This document shows, in pieces, positions 18,029 through 26,639 of a stretch of 64,000 bases of DNA; within the stretch, counting starts at the first letter, position 1, and each line of letters starts with the position of its first letter. The stretch comes from Dyadobacter sediminis. GTDB taxonomy: Bacteria > Bacteroidota > Bacteroidia > Cytophagales > Spirosomataceae. The notes under the pieces were generated by a model. The model had not been told where the DNA came from and did not search any database. It was given only the letters and a program-made list of their open reading frames with translations. A program made the translations under genes and the position numbers. The stretch is taken from assembly GCF_005860765.1 (NCBI RefSeq), contig NZ_VCEI01000011.1:1516994-1580993 (forward strand). The letters run 5' to 3'.

Positions 18029-18838
18029 TCAGGCGCGTCCTTTTATTTCCTTGATCTCGTTCTGCATTTCCTGTAACATACGCATGAGTTGCTGCATGTC
18101 CGTTTGCGCTTCGGGAAGCTGTTTGCTGTGAAAACTGTAATATTCCCAGAGTTCGATTACTTCTGAAATGGGTACGGTATAAGCAAAATACTGTTTGTTG
18201 AACGATTGCAAAAGCATGGTTCCGTCCGGATTGATCGTCACCTGTTTGAACACAAAATCCTGATCGCCTTTCAAAATGACAATGCACGGCGTTTCGGGCT
18301 TAAGGCTTGTCCAGTCCTGTACATAACGCGTAATAATATCGCTGCCTTCCGGAACCGGGAGCATGGAATCGCCGACGGTCGGGAACATCCGGAAAGTTCC
18401 GCTTCTGGGCAGAGTCGGCAAACTGAACCTCGGCAGCGTTGCCAGAAATTCCGGATCGCTGTAACCCGAGCGGTACCCGGCTTTTGCCTGCACGGGAACA
18501 TATTCGATGTTTTCTTTTTCCTGTTTATCAACGGTAATGGCAAGAACCCGCACCTGGCTCCCTTTCATGAACAGTTCGCTGCCTTCTTCCAGGTCTTTGA
18601 TCTTCTGCTCCGAAAGCTTGCTGATGTCAATTTTCAGCAGACTGTCAATGCTCATTCTGAAAAGCTCTGAAAAGTTAATAAGATCATCAATCGTCGGGTT
18701 GGCTGTCCTTCCGCTTTCATGTGCATTCAGCTTGACCCGGGAAATACCCAGTTTTTCAGCCAGCGCTTCCTGACTGAGTTTGCGACGAAGGCGGAGAAAT
18801 CTGATGTTCACCGGCCAGTAAATTTCCTGAGCTCCCAT
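18029..18838 (-). CDS. XRE-family regulator with S24 (LexA-like) peptidase domain
   Basis: The 269-residue protein has an N-terminal helix-turn-helix (about 12-66, LSQEALAEKLGISRVKLNAHESG) and a C-terminal S24 domain. It keeps the features needed for RecA-stimulated self-cleavage: Ala120-Gly121 in QAKAGYRSGY, Ser158 in VGDSMLP and a candidate general-base lysine near 198 (VFKQV). A coiled-coil tail ends the protein. It is transcribed away from the crt operon. Its own promoter has a palindrome at the start point, suggesting autorepression. Confidence 0.88.
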   Translation of the reverse strand: MGAQEIYWPVNIRFLRLRRKLSQEALAEKLGISRVKLNAHESGRTANPTIDDLINFSELFRMSIDSLLKIDISKLSEQKIKDLEEGSELFMKGSQVRVLAITVDKQEKENIEYVPVQAKAGYRSGYSDPEFLATLPRFSLPTLPRSGTFRMFPTVGDSMLPVPEGSDIITRYVQDWTSLKPETPCIVILKGDQDFVFKQVTINPDGTMLLQSFNKQYFAYTVPISEVIELWEYYSFHSKQLPEAQTDMQQLMRMLQEMQNEIKEIKGRA

Positions 18839-18869
18839 AATCCGTTGATATTTTTAAAATCAAACAATA

Positions 18870-18917
18870 GATATTATTAATATCAAATGTACCATCAAAT
18901 TTTAATATTCAGACAAA
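18870..18917 (-). promoter_or_regulatory. Promoter and palindrome of the XRE-S24 gene
   Basis: On the minus strand, TTTG at 18914-18917, 22 nt, then TACATTTG at 18884-18891 fit the Bacteroidota consensus with slightly long spacing. The palindrome GATATT-ATT-AATATC (18870-18884) lies directly downstream, over the expected start point, a likely autorepression site. Confidence 0.5.
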
Positions 18918-18929
18918 AAGACTGAAAAA

Positions 18930-18968
18930 TAATTTTGTTTAACTATTTTTGATAAATGTTAAACAAAA
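18930..18968 (+). promoter_or_regulatory. Promoter and operator of the MerR-crt operon
   Basis: TAATTTTG at 18930-18937 is a consensus -7 box without an evident -33 TTTG. A perfect 11-bp inverted repeat (TTTTGTTTAAC, 18933-18943, with GTTAAACAAAA, 18958-18968) overlaps the -7 box and the start codon of the regulator gene at 18956. Binding there would block initiation, so it is a candidate operator for the MerR-B12 regulator itself. Confidence 0.5.
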
Positions 18969-19864
18969 AGCCGATGTACTCGATAAAAGATCTGGAACGG
19001 ATCAGCAGCATGAAAGCACATACCATCCGGATATGGGAACAGCGGTATGGCCTTCTGGAACCGGAGCGGACGGATACCAACATCAGGCTGTATAATGACG
19101 AACAGCTTAAAAAACTGCTGAACGTGTGTACGCTTCTGAATCGGGGGATGAAAATTTCAAAGATCAGCAAACTGACCAAAGACCAGCTTGCAGGCGAGAT
19201 AGAGAGGATTATTGCAGAGCCCGTGCACGATGACGTACAGGTTGAAGCGATCATCAGTCAGGCGCTTATAGCCATTGCCACTTACGACGTCCTGCTTTTC
19301 GAATCCTTGTTTTCGAACGCGGTCAGAACCTTTGGCATGCATGAAATTTATGAAAAAATTCTTTACCCGCTGCTGGTCCGTACCGGATTGATGTGGATCA
19401 AAGACGACCTTCTGCCATCGCAGGAACACTTTTTGTCTAATCTTATCAGACAGAAAATATTCTCCGCTATCAATCATTTACCCTATCCGCAAAATCCGGA
19501 ACAGAAATGGGTGCTTTTCCTGGACGAGCAGGAAGATCATGAAATCGGGTTACTTTTCGCACACTATCTTATACGCGAACACGGACATGCTGTAATTTAT
19601 CTGGGTGCCCGCGTGCCATATAAAGATCTTTTGTTCGTAATTGCACAATGCAAGCCTACACACATTTACTCATTCATTGTCAGTAACCGGCCGGAAGACC
19701 GTGTTGAAAAATATTTTCATCAGCTGAAAACGGATTTCAGTGATCATGCCGTATGTATTTCAGGCGGTGATAAAAAAACGGTGGAAATGGCGCAGAAAAT
19801 GGGAATTATCAGCATTAAATCCATAAGCAGCCTGATCGAAATTCTAAATAAAAATGCAAACTAA
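18956..19864 (+). CDS. CarH-like MerR regulator with B12-binding domains
   Basis: The 302-residue protein has a MerR helix-turn-helix (about 8-75, HTIRIWEQRYGLLEP), a four-helix B12-binding-2 domain (about 95-175) and a Rossmann B12-binding domain (about 185-300). The lower axial histidine motif is kept (EDHEIG, His195), as are Trp147 and Glu157-His158. The CarH histidine that follows the Trp and caps cobalt after light exposure is Ile148 here. CarH/LitR proteins repress carotenoid genes in the dark. This gene overlaps crtI by 11 nt and heads the operon. Confidence 0.9.
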   Translation: MLNKKPMYSIKDLERISSMKAHTIRIWEQRYGLLEPERTDTNIRLYNDEQLKKLLNVCTLLNRGMKISKISKLTKDQLAGEIERIIAEPVHDDVQVEAIISQALIAIATYDVLLFESLFSNAVRTFGMHEIYEKILYPLLVRTGLMWIKDDLLPSQEHFLSNLIRQKIFSAINHLPYPQNPEQKWVLFLDEQEDHEIGLLFAHYLIREHGHAVIYLGARVPYKDLLFVIAQCKPTHIYSFIVSNRPEDRVEKYFHQLKTDFSDHAVCISGGDKKTVEMAQKMGIISIKSISSLIEILNKNAN

Positions 19865-21359
19865 AAGGGTAACAACATTGGGGAAATCGCCGGAAATAGC
19901 AGTAATCGGATCAGGGTTTTCGGGCTTGGCTGCTTCCGCGGTTCTGGCCATGCATGGAAGCAAGGTAACGGTCTATGAAAAAAACCCGGAAGTCGGCGGT
20001 AGGGCAAGGACGTTTGCACAGGATGGATTTGTATTCGACATGGGCCCGAGCTGGTACTGGATGCCAGACGTTTATGACAGTTTCTATCAGCTGTTCGGAA
20101 ATATCACAGCTGATTTTTACGAGCTCAAAAAGCTGGATCCGGGATTTGCAGTGATTTTCGGGGCCCATGAAGTTATGGACATTCCGGCCGGTTTCGATGA
20201 TGTTTGTACACTTTTTGAAAGCATAGAACCGGGAAGCGCGCAAAAACTCAGAAAGTTTATTGCTGAAGGCGAATTCAAGTACCATGTCGGCATGAACGAT
20301 ATGGTTTACAAACCCGGGCATTCCATTACGGAGTTCTTCAGTTTTCAGCTGTTTAAGGATGCAATGAAATTACAGTTGTTCACTTCTTTCAGCAAACATG
20401 TAAGGCAGTATTTCAAAGACCCAAGGCTACTTGCGCTGATTGAATTCCCGGTTTTGTTTCTTGGCGCAATGCCAAAAGATACGCCTGCACTGTACAGTCT
20501 GATGAACTTTTCAGGATTGAAACAGGGAACTTTCTATCCGATGGGCGGTTTCGGGAAAGTAGCCGATTCTTTCAGGCAAATTGCTGAAAATATGGGTGTT
20601 AATTTTAAAACTTCCCAAAATGTTGAAAAATTGGAAATCCAGAAGGGCACGATCAGTCATATTCATGCCAACGGCAACAGCCAGCAAACCGATGCCGTGA
20701 TCGGAAGCGCTGATTATCATCATATTGAAACTGCCTTACTTGAAAAGAATTACCGCTCCTATCCGGAATCTTACTGGGAAAACCGGGTTTTTGCACCTTC
20801 CTGTCTGCTGTTTTATCTGGGTGTTGACAAGAAAATTGAAAAGCTGCGTCATCATAACCTTTTTTTCGATGAGGATTTTGAACAGCATGCGGTGGAAATT
20901 TACAAAGACAAAAAATGGCCTGCCAACCCGCTTTTTTACGTTTGTTGCCCGTCCAAGACCGATCCGTCCGTTGCACCCGAAGGCTGTGAAAACCTGTTTG
21001 TGCTGATGCCTATCGCCATCGGGCTGGACGATCCGGAAGTTATACGAGAACAATATTATGATGCATTGATGGACAGATTGGAAAAATTTGCTGGAGAAGA
21101 TATCAGAAGCCATTTATTGTATAAAAAGAGTTATTCGACATCCAATTTTGTGAATGATTACAATGCATACAAAGGCAATGCTTACGGACTTGCCAACACA
21201 CTGATGCAGACGGCTATATTCAAGCCCAAGCTGAAAAGTAAAAAAGTAAGTAATCTGTTTTATGCCGGCCAGCTTACAGTTCCGGGACCCGGCGTGCCGC
21301 CTTCCATTATTTCAGGACGTATAGCAGCTAATGAACTATTAAAATTCCTAAATAGGTAA
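19854..21359 (+). CDS. crtI: Phytoene desaturase
   Basis: The 501-residue flavoprotein has the N-terminal dinucleotide fold (IAVIGSGFSGLAASAV, VYEKNPEVGGRARTF) followed by FDMGPSWYWMPDV. The C-terminal signature is YAGQLTVPGPGVPPSIISGRIAANEL. These are diagnostic of CrtI, which converts phytoene to lycopene. Its start lies inside the end of the MerR gene and its stop is 3 nt before crtB, so the three genes are translationally linked. Confidence 0.95.
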   Translation: MQTKRVTTLGKSPEIAVIGSGFSGLAASAVLAMHGSKVTVYEKNPEVGGRARTFAQDGFVFDMGPSWYWMPDVYDSFYQLFGNITADFYELKKLDPGFAVIFGAHEVMDIPAGFDDVCTLFESIEPGSAQKLRKFIAEGEFKYHVGMNDMVYKPGHSITEFFSFQLFKDAMKLQLFTSFSKHVRQYFKDPRLLALIEFPVLFLGAMPKDTPALYSLMNFSGLKQGTFYPMGGFGKVADSFRQIAENMGVNFKTSQNVEKLEIQKGTISHIHANGNSQQTDAVIGSADYHHIETALLEKNYRSYPESYWENRVFAPSCLLFYLGVDKKIEKLRHHNLFFDEDFEQHAVEIYKDKKWPANPLFYVCCPSKTDPSVAPEGCENLFVLMPIAIGLDDPEVIREQYYDALMDRLEKFAGEDIRSHLLYKKSYSTSNFVNDYNAYKGNAYGLANTLMQTAIFKPKLKSKKVSNLFYAGQLTVPGPGVPPSIISGRIAANELLKFLNR

Positions 21360-21362
21360 GTT

Positions 21363-22199
21363 ATGAAGATCCTTTTTGACAATTTATCCGCTACATGCAG
21401 CAAAACCACAACCCAATTATACAGCACTTCATTTTCACTGGGAATCTATTTTCTTAAGGCAGAATTTCACAAGCCGATCTACGGCATTTACGGCTTTGTA
21501 AGACTTGCCGATGAAATTGTGGACAGCTTTCACGATTACAACAAAGAATTCATGATGGCTAAAATACGGCAGGACACCGTGGAAGCCATTCGTGACAAAA
21601 TCAGCATCAATCCCATTCTGAACAGCTTCCAGCACGTTGTCCATACTTATAATATTGAGTGGAAACTGGTTGATACATTCCTGAAAAGCATGGAAATGGA
21701 CCTGATGAAAACAGAACACACGCCTGATTCCTACAACGAATACATCCTCGGATCGGCCGAAGTGGTGGGGCTGATGTGCCTCCGCGTTTTTACCGAGGGA
21801 AACAACAAGCTTTTTGAAGACCTGAAACCATTTGCCATGAAACTCGGTGCCGCTTTTCAGAAAGTCAATTTCCTGCGCGATCTGAAAGCGGATTATCAGG
21901 ATCTCGGAAGGACCTATTTTCCGGGCGTCAACTTCAATCATTTTTCTTCCAGAGACAAGGAAATCATCCAGCAGGAAATTGAGGACGACTTCGAACAGGC
22001 ACTTGTCGGGATCCGGCGCCTGCCGAGCGGTTCGAGAAGAGGCGTTTATCTGGCTTACTATTATTACAAAAAACTTTTTCTGAGAATCAAGGAAACGGCT
22101 CCTGAAAACGTGATGAATGCACGTATCCGGATTCCGGATTATGATAAAGTCGGCTTAATGTTTCGTTCACTTGTAAGGCATCAGTTTGATCTTTTATAA
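21363..22199 (+). CDS. crtB: Phytoene synthase
   Basis: The 278-residue protein joins two geranylgeranyl diphosphates into phytoene. Both Asp-rich metal sites are visible: DEIVD in YGFVRLADEIVDSF (about 45) and the second in NFLRDLKADYQDLGRTYFP (about 175). Length is typical of the squalene/phytoene synthase family. It lies between crtI and idi. No geranylgeranyl diphosphate synthase gene is present in the window, so the substrate comes from elsewhere. Confidence 0.95.
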   Translation: MKILFDNLSATCSKTTTQLYSTSFSLGIYFLKAEFHKPIYGIYGFVRLADEIVDSFHDYNKEFMMAKIRQDTVEAIRDKISINPILNSFQHVVHTYNIEWKLVDTFLKSMEMDLMKTEHTPDSYNEYILGSAEVVGLMCLRVFTEGNNKLFEDLKPFAMKLGAAFQKVNFLRDLKADYQDLGRTYFPGVNFNHFSSRDKEIIQQEIEDDFEQALVGIRRLPSGSRRGVYLAYYYYKKLFLRIKETAPENVMNARIRIPDYDKVGLMFRSLVRHQFDLL

Positions 22200-22270
22200 C
22201 GTTTTTTTGTTATAACCAATATCAGCGAAGGATAACTCACATTATCCGGAAATCCTTAAAATCCTTATTT

Positions 22271-22792
22271 ATGAACGATCAGGTTGTGCTAGTAAATGAA
22301 GATGACGTGGAAGTGGGCCTCATGCCAAAGCTTGAAGCGCATCAGAAAGGCGTGTTGCACCGTGCATTTTCCGTTTTTATTTTCAACTCCGAAGGTGAAA
22401 TGCTTCTGCAGCAAAGGGCTTTCGGGAAATATCATTCCGAAGGTCTCTGGTCCAATACATGCTGCAGTCACCCGCTGCCGGACGAATCCACGCATGACGG
22501 CGCCATTCGCAGACTTCAGCAGGAAATGGGCATCGAAGCAGAATTACAGTTTCTGTTTACGTTCCAGTATCATGTGGATCTTGAAAACGGGCTGGCAGAA
22601 AACGAGCTGGATCATGTTTTCTGGGGCATTTCGGATGCCGTTCCGGAAATCAATACGCTGGAAGTGAGCAATTACAAATACATCCGGATGGAAGAGCTTA
22701 AAGCCGATCTGATTAAAAATCCGGAATCCTATACGGAATGGCTGAAAATATGTCTTTCGGAAGTAGAGGATAAAATTTCGTTACCAAAGTAA
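22271..22792 (+). CDS. idi: Isopentenyl-diphosphate delta-isomerase, type I
   Basis: The 173-residue NUDIX-fold enzyme interconverts IPP and DMAPP. The catalytic cysteine lies in SNTCCSHPLP and the catalytic glutamate in ENELDHVFWG. The NUDIX-like segment HDGAIRRLQQEMGIEA is present. It sits 71 nt after crtB, feeding isoprenoid precursors into carotenoid synthesis. Length matches the family. Confidence 0.95.
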   Translation: MNDQVVLVNEDDVEVGLMPKLEAHQKGVLHRAFSVFIFNSEGEMLLQQRAFGKYHSEGLWSNTCCSHPLPDESTHDGAIRRLQQEMGIEAELQFLFTFQYHVDLENGLAENELDHVFWGISDAVPEINTLEVSNYKYIRMEELKADLIKNPESYTEWLKICLSEVEDKISLPK

Positions 22793-22840
22793 ATTCATCA
22801 TTTCGTTAACCGGCAGCAAACTGCAACCAATAAAAAGCTT

Positions 22841-23314
22841 ATGAATCCCTGGATTGCCAATACACTGATTGTCATTGCCTCATTTGTAGGAATGGAATGC
22901 ATGGCATGGCTTGCGCACAAGTATCTAATGCATGGCGCTTTATGGTCGTTGCATCACGATCATCATCAAAGAGACGACGGTGATTTTTTTGAGAAAAATG
23001 ATTATTTCTTTGTGATTTTTGCTACGCCCGGCATTACTTGTCTTTTGCTTGGACTTAATACAGAAGCCACGTATCTTTTCTATATTGGGCTGGGAATTAC
23101 GATTTATGGATTTACGTATTTTCTGGTACACGACATTTTTATCCATCAGCGTTTCAAAATGTTCCGCAATACGGATTCCGTTTATCTGAAAGCAATCCGG
23201 CGGGCACATAAAATGCATCATAAACACCTTGGAAAGCATCAGGGCGAATGTTTCGGAATGCTTTGGGTTCCCCTGAAATATTTCCGGGAAGCCAGAAATT
23301 CAATGTCCAAATGA
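22841..23314 (+). CDS. crtZ: Beta-carotene hydroxylase
   Basis: The 157-residue membrane di-iron hydroxylase has the full set of histidine boxes: HKYLMHG (about 26-32), HHDHH (37-41), HDIFIHQRF and HKMHHKH. It converts beta-carotene to zeaxanthin. Its stop codon overlaps the start of the lycopene cyclase gene in ATGA. With no ketolase (crtW) in the window, zeaxanthin is the predicted product; that end point is inference. Confidence 0.94.
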   Translation: MNPWIANTLIVIASFVGMECMAWLAHKYLMHGALWSLHHDHHQRDDGDFFEKNDYFFVIFATPGITCLLLGLNTEATYLFYIGLGITIYGFTYFLVHDIFIHQRFKMFRNTDSVYLKAIRRAHKMHHKHLGKHQGECFGMLWVPLKYFREARNSMSK

Positions 23315-23625
23315 ATTTCCTGTATCTGATTATTGATCTGTGTGCAATTTCGGTTCCGCTGCTGTTTTCTTTTCATCCCAAAATCGGACTGAGTAGAAAA
23401 TGGCATCTTATATGGCCGGCAATTCTGATTTCCGCTATTCCATTCATCATATGGGACCGTTTTTTCACACAGATCGGGATCTGGGGATTTACACCGGAAT
23501 ACCTGACGGGTATAAGGTTTTTTCAGCTACCTGTTGAAGAAATTCTTTTTTTCATCTGCATCCCATACGCATGCCTTTTACCTATTACTGCTTCCGGATT
23601 TCTGCCGGAACGGATTACAGGCTGA
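23311..23625 (+). pseudogene. Lycopene cyclase, N-terminal (CrtYc-like) part, frame-disrupted
   Basis: The 104-residue product starts [10 protein letters not shown] and has three hydrophobic segments with [13 protein letters not shown] and the conserved [16 protein letters not shown]. These match the first half of the fused CrtYcd-type lycopene cyclase of Bacteroidota, which cyclises lycopene to beta-carotene. After IPYAC the expected FTYYCF continues in the -1 frame, in the ORF starting at 23571, so one base appears missing near 23570-23580. Either the gene is broken, the sequence has an error, or the enzyme is made as two subunits as in Actinobacteria. Confidence 0.7.
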
Positions 23626-24035
23626 AATACCAGAACGCCGTCACCTGGATTTTTCTCGGTATTAACGCGATGATGGGCGCTGTGTTTTACGATCGTTATT
23701 ACACCATTTACACGGCTGCGGGCCTAACTTTATTTCTGCTGTTTTTGAAATACATAGTGAAAGCAAAATGGCTGAGTCTTTTTTATTATTCGCACATGTT
23801 CCTGCTGATCCCGTTTTTTATCGTTAACGGCATCCTGACCGGAACGGGAATCAGTGAGCCGATCGTATGGTATAACGATGCAGAAAATATGGGTCTGAGA
23901 ATACTGACCATTCCCGTTGAAGATGTTTTCTACGGTATGCTCCTGTTGCTGCTGAATACCTCCCTGTTTGAACTTTTTCTTGAAAAATACCCGGTTAAAG
24001 AAGAAAAACGGCTAGAAACGGTTTCCATGCGTTAA
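23571..24035 (+). pseudogene. Lycopene cyclase, C-terminal (CrtYd-like) part
   Basis: The 154-residue product starts [11 protein letters not shown], resuming the homology lost by the upstream ORF, and has the second-half hallmarks IPFFIVNGILTGTG and PVEDVFYGMLLLLLNTSLFE. It overlaps the first part by 55 nt in another frame. Taken together, the two would give a protein of about 240 residues, the usual fused size. Its last 24 nt overlap the 3' end of the convergent FAD oxidoreductase gene. Confidence 0.7.
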
Positions 24036-25151
24036 AGAAACCAGCTTGTTTGTCAAGGCCGGACTTTTGCTCAGCAATTTCAATGTAATGTCCGTTAAAT
24101 TTCTTTTGCCAAACAAGTTCTGAAGATAGGATCCAGCCATAATCCGGTTCTGAAATGCCTTGTTCCACTCCGATTGATACTGCATTGCTGCATCTTTCAA
24201 CGATTGTTCTTTCCGGTAAAAACGGATGAGTTCATTTGCCAGCAGTTTCGAAGCACGCATGCCCATGCTCATACCGTTACCGCATAACGGCGTAATGGAA
24301 CCCGCCGCATCGCCCAACAAAAAAACACCTTCTGCCTGCGTCTTTTTTTTGCTGAAATGCACATTGCTGATCACGAGCGGCTGCGAAGAAACAAATTGAC
24401 TATTGGTAAAATACGATTTCAGAAACGGATTCCTGTAAAGCACGTTTTCTTCCATCCTTTTAATGTCCTTGCCATTTTTCAGCAGGTTTTCCGACGTTGT
24501 AAGATAGCACAGACAATGCCAGTCATGATCCACTTTGGAAATGCCGCAATAGCCGTCCCTGAAATTATGCAGCTCGATACGGTCCGGTGAAAGGTTTGTT
24601 TTTAAATGATATTTGACGCCAATGTAATTGGCACTGCCTGTATTTTTTTCAGCTTCGTTACGCAGGTTTATAAAAGAAGGCGTGTATTTTCCATAACTGC
24701 CGCAGACGATACCGGATCTGAAATTTCCATGTGATGTTGCGATGGTAAAATTTTCCGGATCATGCTGCTGAACGTCATGAACGCGGCAATGCTGCAAGAT
24801 CGCTACGCCCTTTTCTGATGCAATCCGGAAAAGGTTTTGATCCAGACTGTATCTGCTAATGCCGAAACCGCCCATTTTCAGATCATGTTCCAGCATAAAG
24901 CCCTTTTCAGAACTGATGCCGAGTTTATTGATTAAAGGAACTTCAAGCTTTTCAAGCGGCAGGCCAAGTTCTGACAGGAAATCAAAGCTTTCCATCGAAA
25001 TGTACTCGCCGCAGACCTTGTGAAACGGGTATTGGTTTTTTTCGAAAAGTACAACGGAAATCCCGTTTCCGGCAAGCTGAATAGCAAGGCACAAGCCGGC
25101 AAGCCCGCCTCCTATAATGGCACAATCGTACTTTTTAGCCTGCATTTCCAT
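24012..25151 (-). CDS. FAD-dependent oxidoreductase (geranylgeranyl reductase-like)
   Basis: The 379-residue flavoprotein has an N-terminal FAD fold (CAIIGGGLAGLCLAIQL, residues 10-26), PFHKVCGEY (about 42-50) and the second FAD motif GVFLLGDAAGSITPLCGNGMS. The KVCGE segment is typical of the geranylgeranyl reductase/halogenase-like group. In Bacteroidota, such genes often sit beside type III polyketide synthase and methyltransferase genes. Here only a methyltransferase fragment precedes it, overlapping by 17 nt. The substrate is unknown. Confidence 0.85.
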   Translation of the reverse strand: MEMQAKKYDCAIIGGGLAGLCLAIQLAGNGISVVLFEKNQYPFHKVCGEYISMESFDFLSELGLPLEKLEVPLINKLGISSEKGFMLEHDLKMGGFGISRYSLDQNLFRIASEKGVAILQHCRVHDVQQHDPENFTIATSHGNFRSGIVCGSYGKYTPSFINLRNEAEKNTGSANYIGVKYHLKTNLSPDRIELHNFRDGYCGISKVDHDWHCLCYLTTSENLLKNGKDIKRMEENVLYRNPFLKSYFTNSQFVSSQPLVISNVHFSKKKTQAEGVFLLGDAAGSITPLCGNGMSMGMRASKLLANELIRFYRKEQSLKDAAMQYQSEWNKAFQNRIMAGSYLQNLFGKRNLTDITLKLLSKSPALTNKLVSLTHGNRF

Positions 25152-25341
25152 ATACGATCACCTCATGCCTGAAAGCCCATTTATTCCGAACGGTAAATTG
25201 ATCCGCACCTGATTTCCGGATAATTTCAATCCACTCTTTTTTTAATCCTTTTAAAACCGATACAGGTGCATCGTTTTTCACCAGATATGATTTTGAAAAT
25301 AAAATTGTAATGCACGACTGTTTCCGCCTGACTGTAAGCAA
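25135..25341 (-). pseudogene. Remnant of a SAM-dependent methyltransferase C-terminus
   Basis: The reading frame encodes FSKSYLVKNDAPVSVLKGL and then a C-terminus with NKWAFRHEVIVYG. In my reading this resembles the last 55 or so residues of the methyltransferase found next to type III polyketide synthase and FAD oxidoreductase genes in Bacteroidota. No SAM-binding N-terminal domain is present upstream. It overlaps the start of the FAD oxidoreductase gene as an intact operon partner would. The identification is from pattern memory only. Confidence 0.4.
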
Positions 25342-25546
25342 AGAGAAACAAAGGCATCAGAAAAAAAAGAGAACGGGATTTTCAGCAGTTTAATCGTGTT
25401 GCCATGAATGAGCATGGCCAAATTTAAGAAAATTTGGTGCATTAACCGATTCTTTTTCGGTTGAAACGCCATTCTGCTGGCAAATTGATTTAGAAGTAAT
25501 GTTTCAGAATGGAAAGGAAATGAATGCAAGAATGACCGCTGCAGAA

Positions 25547-26461
25547 TCAGGATTTCTGTTCCTGGTAATGATCGGTTTCCACATTTTCAAGAACAGCGGC
25601 TGCATCATCGACCGTTACAGCGAGTGAACAGTTCAGGGAAACAAGGTAAGATGCCGTTGCTTTGTCATTTATTCCCATAAACCGGACCGATAGTCCGGGC
25701 GATTGTTCGTCGGGCAACCCTGGCTGATAAAGTCCCACAACGCCCTGCCGGGCTTCTCCCGTCCTGAGCAGCAGTATTTTGGATATGCCGTTCTGAACAG
25801 GAATTTTATCCGAAGGCATTAAAGGAATTCCGCGCCATGTTAAAAATGCAGAGCCGAACAGGGAAATCGTCGGAGGCAAAAGTCCTCTGCGGGTACATTC
25901 CCGGCCAAATGCAGCAATGGCTTTTGGATGCATGAGAAAAAACCCTGGCTGTTTCCATACTCTCGTTAAGAGTTCGTCCAGATCGTCCGGCGCAGGCGGT
26001 CCTGTTTTGGTGGAAATGGTTTGTGCAGGCGCAACGTTGTTCAGTAAACCGAATTCCTGATTATTGATCAATTCATTTTCCTGACGTTCTTTCACGTATT
26101 CCACAGCAATACGGAACTGCTCGTTGATCTGGTCAAAGGGCTTGATGTGAAATCCCGAAACTCCGGCCTTGATATTTACAACTGTTTCTATGGCTTTCAG
26201 CGTATATTCCTGCGAATTCTCATCGTAATCCATAAACGTACGATGTACATCCGGAGCAGTCGGACGATACTGATCCATCCGGACTGAACCTGTTTCGCGT
26301 ACTTTGTTCATTCGGTATACGCCGGATTCTGCCGGAACCCAGTTGAGCAAATGACAGAGCCAGCGCGGAGAAACCGCTTCAAACTGGGTGACCGTACGTA
26401 GGGGTCCGGACGTCTGCATCACAGGCATTTCTTCAAGCGTGCTGAAATCAGGGTGCAGCAT
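25547..26461 (-). CDS. Family 2A encapsulin nanocompartment shell protein
   Basis: The 304-residue protein matches the SrpI-type family 2A encapsulins almost throughout: SPRWLCHLLNWVPAESGVYR (31-50), DYDENSQEYTLKAIET, VKERQENELINNQEFGLL (123-140), TGPPAPDDLDEL (153-164), FGRECTRRGLLPPTISLFG (185-203) and PGLSVRFMGIN (255-265). These have an HK97 phage-capsid fold and form icosahedral shells, usually around a cysteine desulfurase. The cNMP-binding insertion of family 2B is absent. No cargo-like gene lies near it: neighbours are the FAD oxidoreductase and a GH26 enzyme. Confidence 0.9.
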   Translation of the reverse strand: MLHPDFSTLEEMPVMQTSGPLRTVTQFEAVSPRWLCHLLNWVPAESGVYRMNKVRETGSVRMDQYRPTAPDVHRTFMDYDENSQEYTLKAIETVVNIKAGVSGFHIKPFDQINEQFRIAVEYVKERQENELINNQEFGLLNNVAPAQTISTKTGPPAPDDLDELLTRVWKQPGFFLMHPKAIAAFGRECTRRGLLPPTISLFGSAFLTWRGIPLMPSDKIPVQNGISKILLLRTGEARQGVVGLYQPGLPDEQSPGLSVRFMGINDKATASYLVSLNCSLAVTVDDAAAVLENVETDHYQEQKS

Positions 26462-26639
26462 ATTTATTTCAGGTTAATTGTTCTGAACAGTCCAATTTAA
26501 CATGTTTGCATGATTCCATTCCGCTTTGGAAAGTCATGGTTTATCCTGCGGCCGTATACAATTTTTAAACGGGCAATAAAATACCTGTATCCGCCCACTG
26601 AATGAATGGATGCCTGTAATCAGCCGGGTATCCGAATAC

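Noticed and set aside
23560..23625. Programmed -1 frameshift in the lycopene cyclase gene
   Set aside because: The junction CCTTTTA is not a good slippery heptamer: re-pairing at CTT would leave a mismatch at the second codon position, and no downstream structure was noticed.
25278..25529. 83-residue open frame upstream of the methyltransferase remnant
   Set aside because: I found no similarity to the missing synthase or methyltransferase, and composition is not protein-like.
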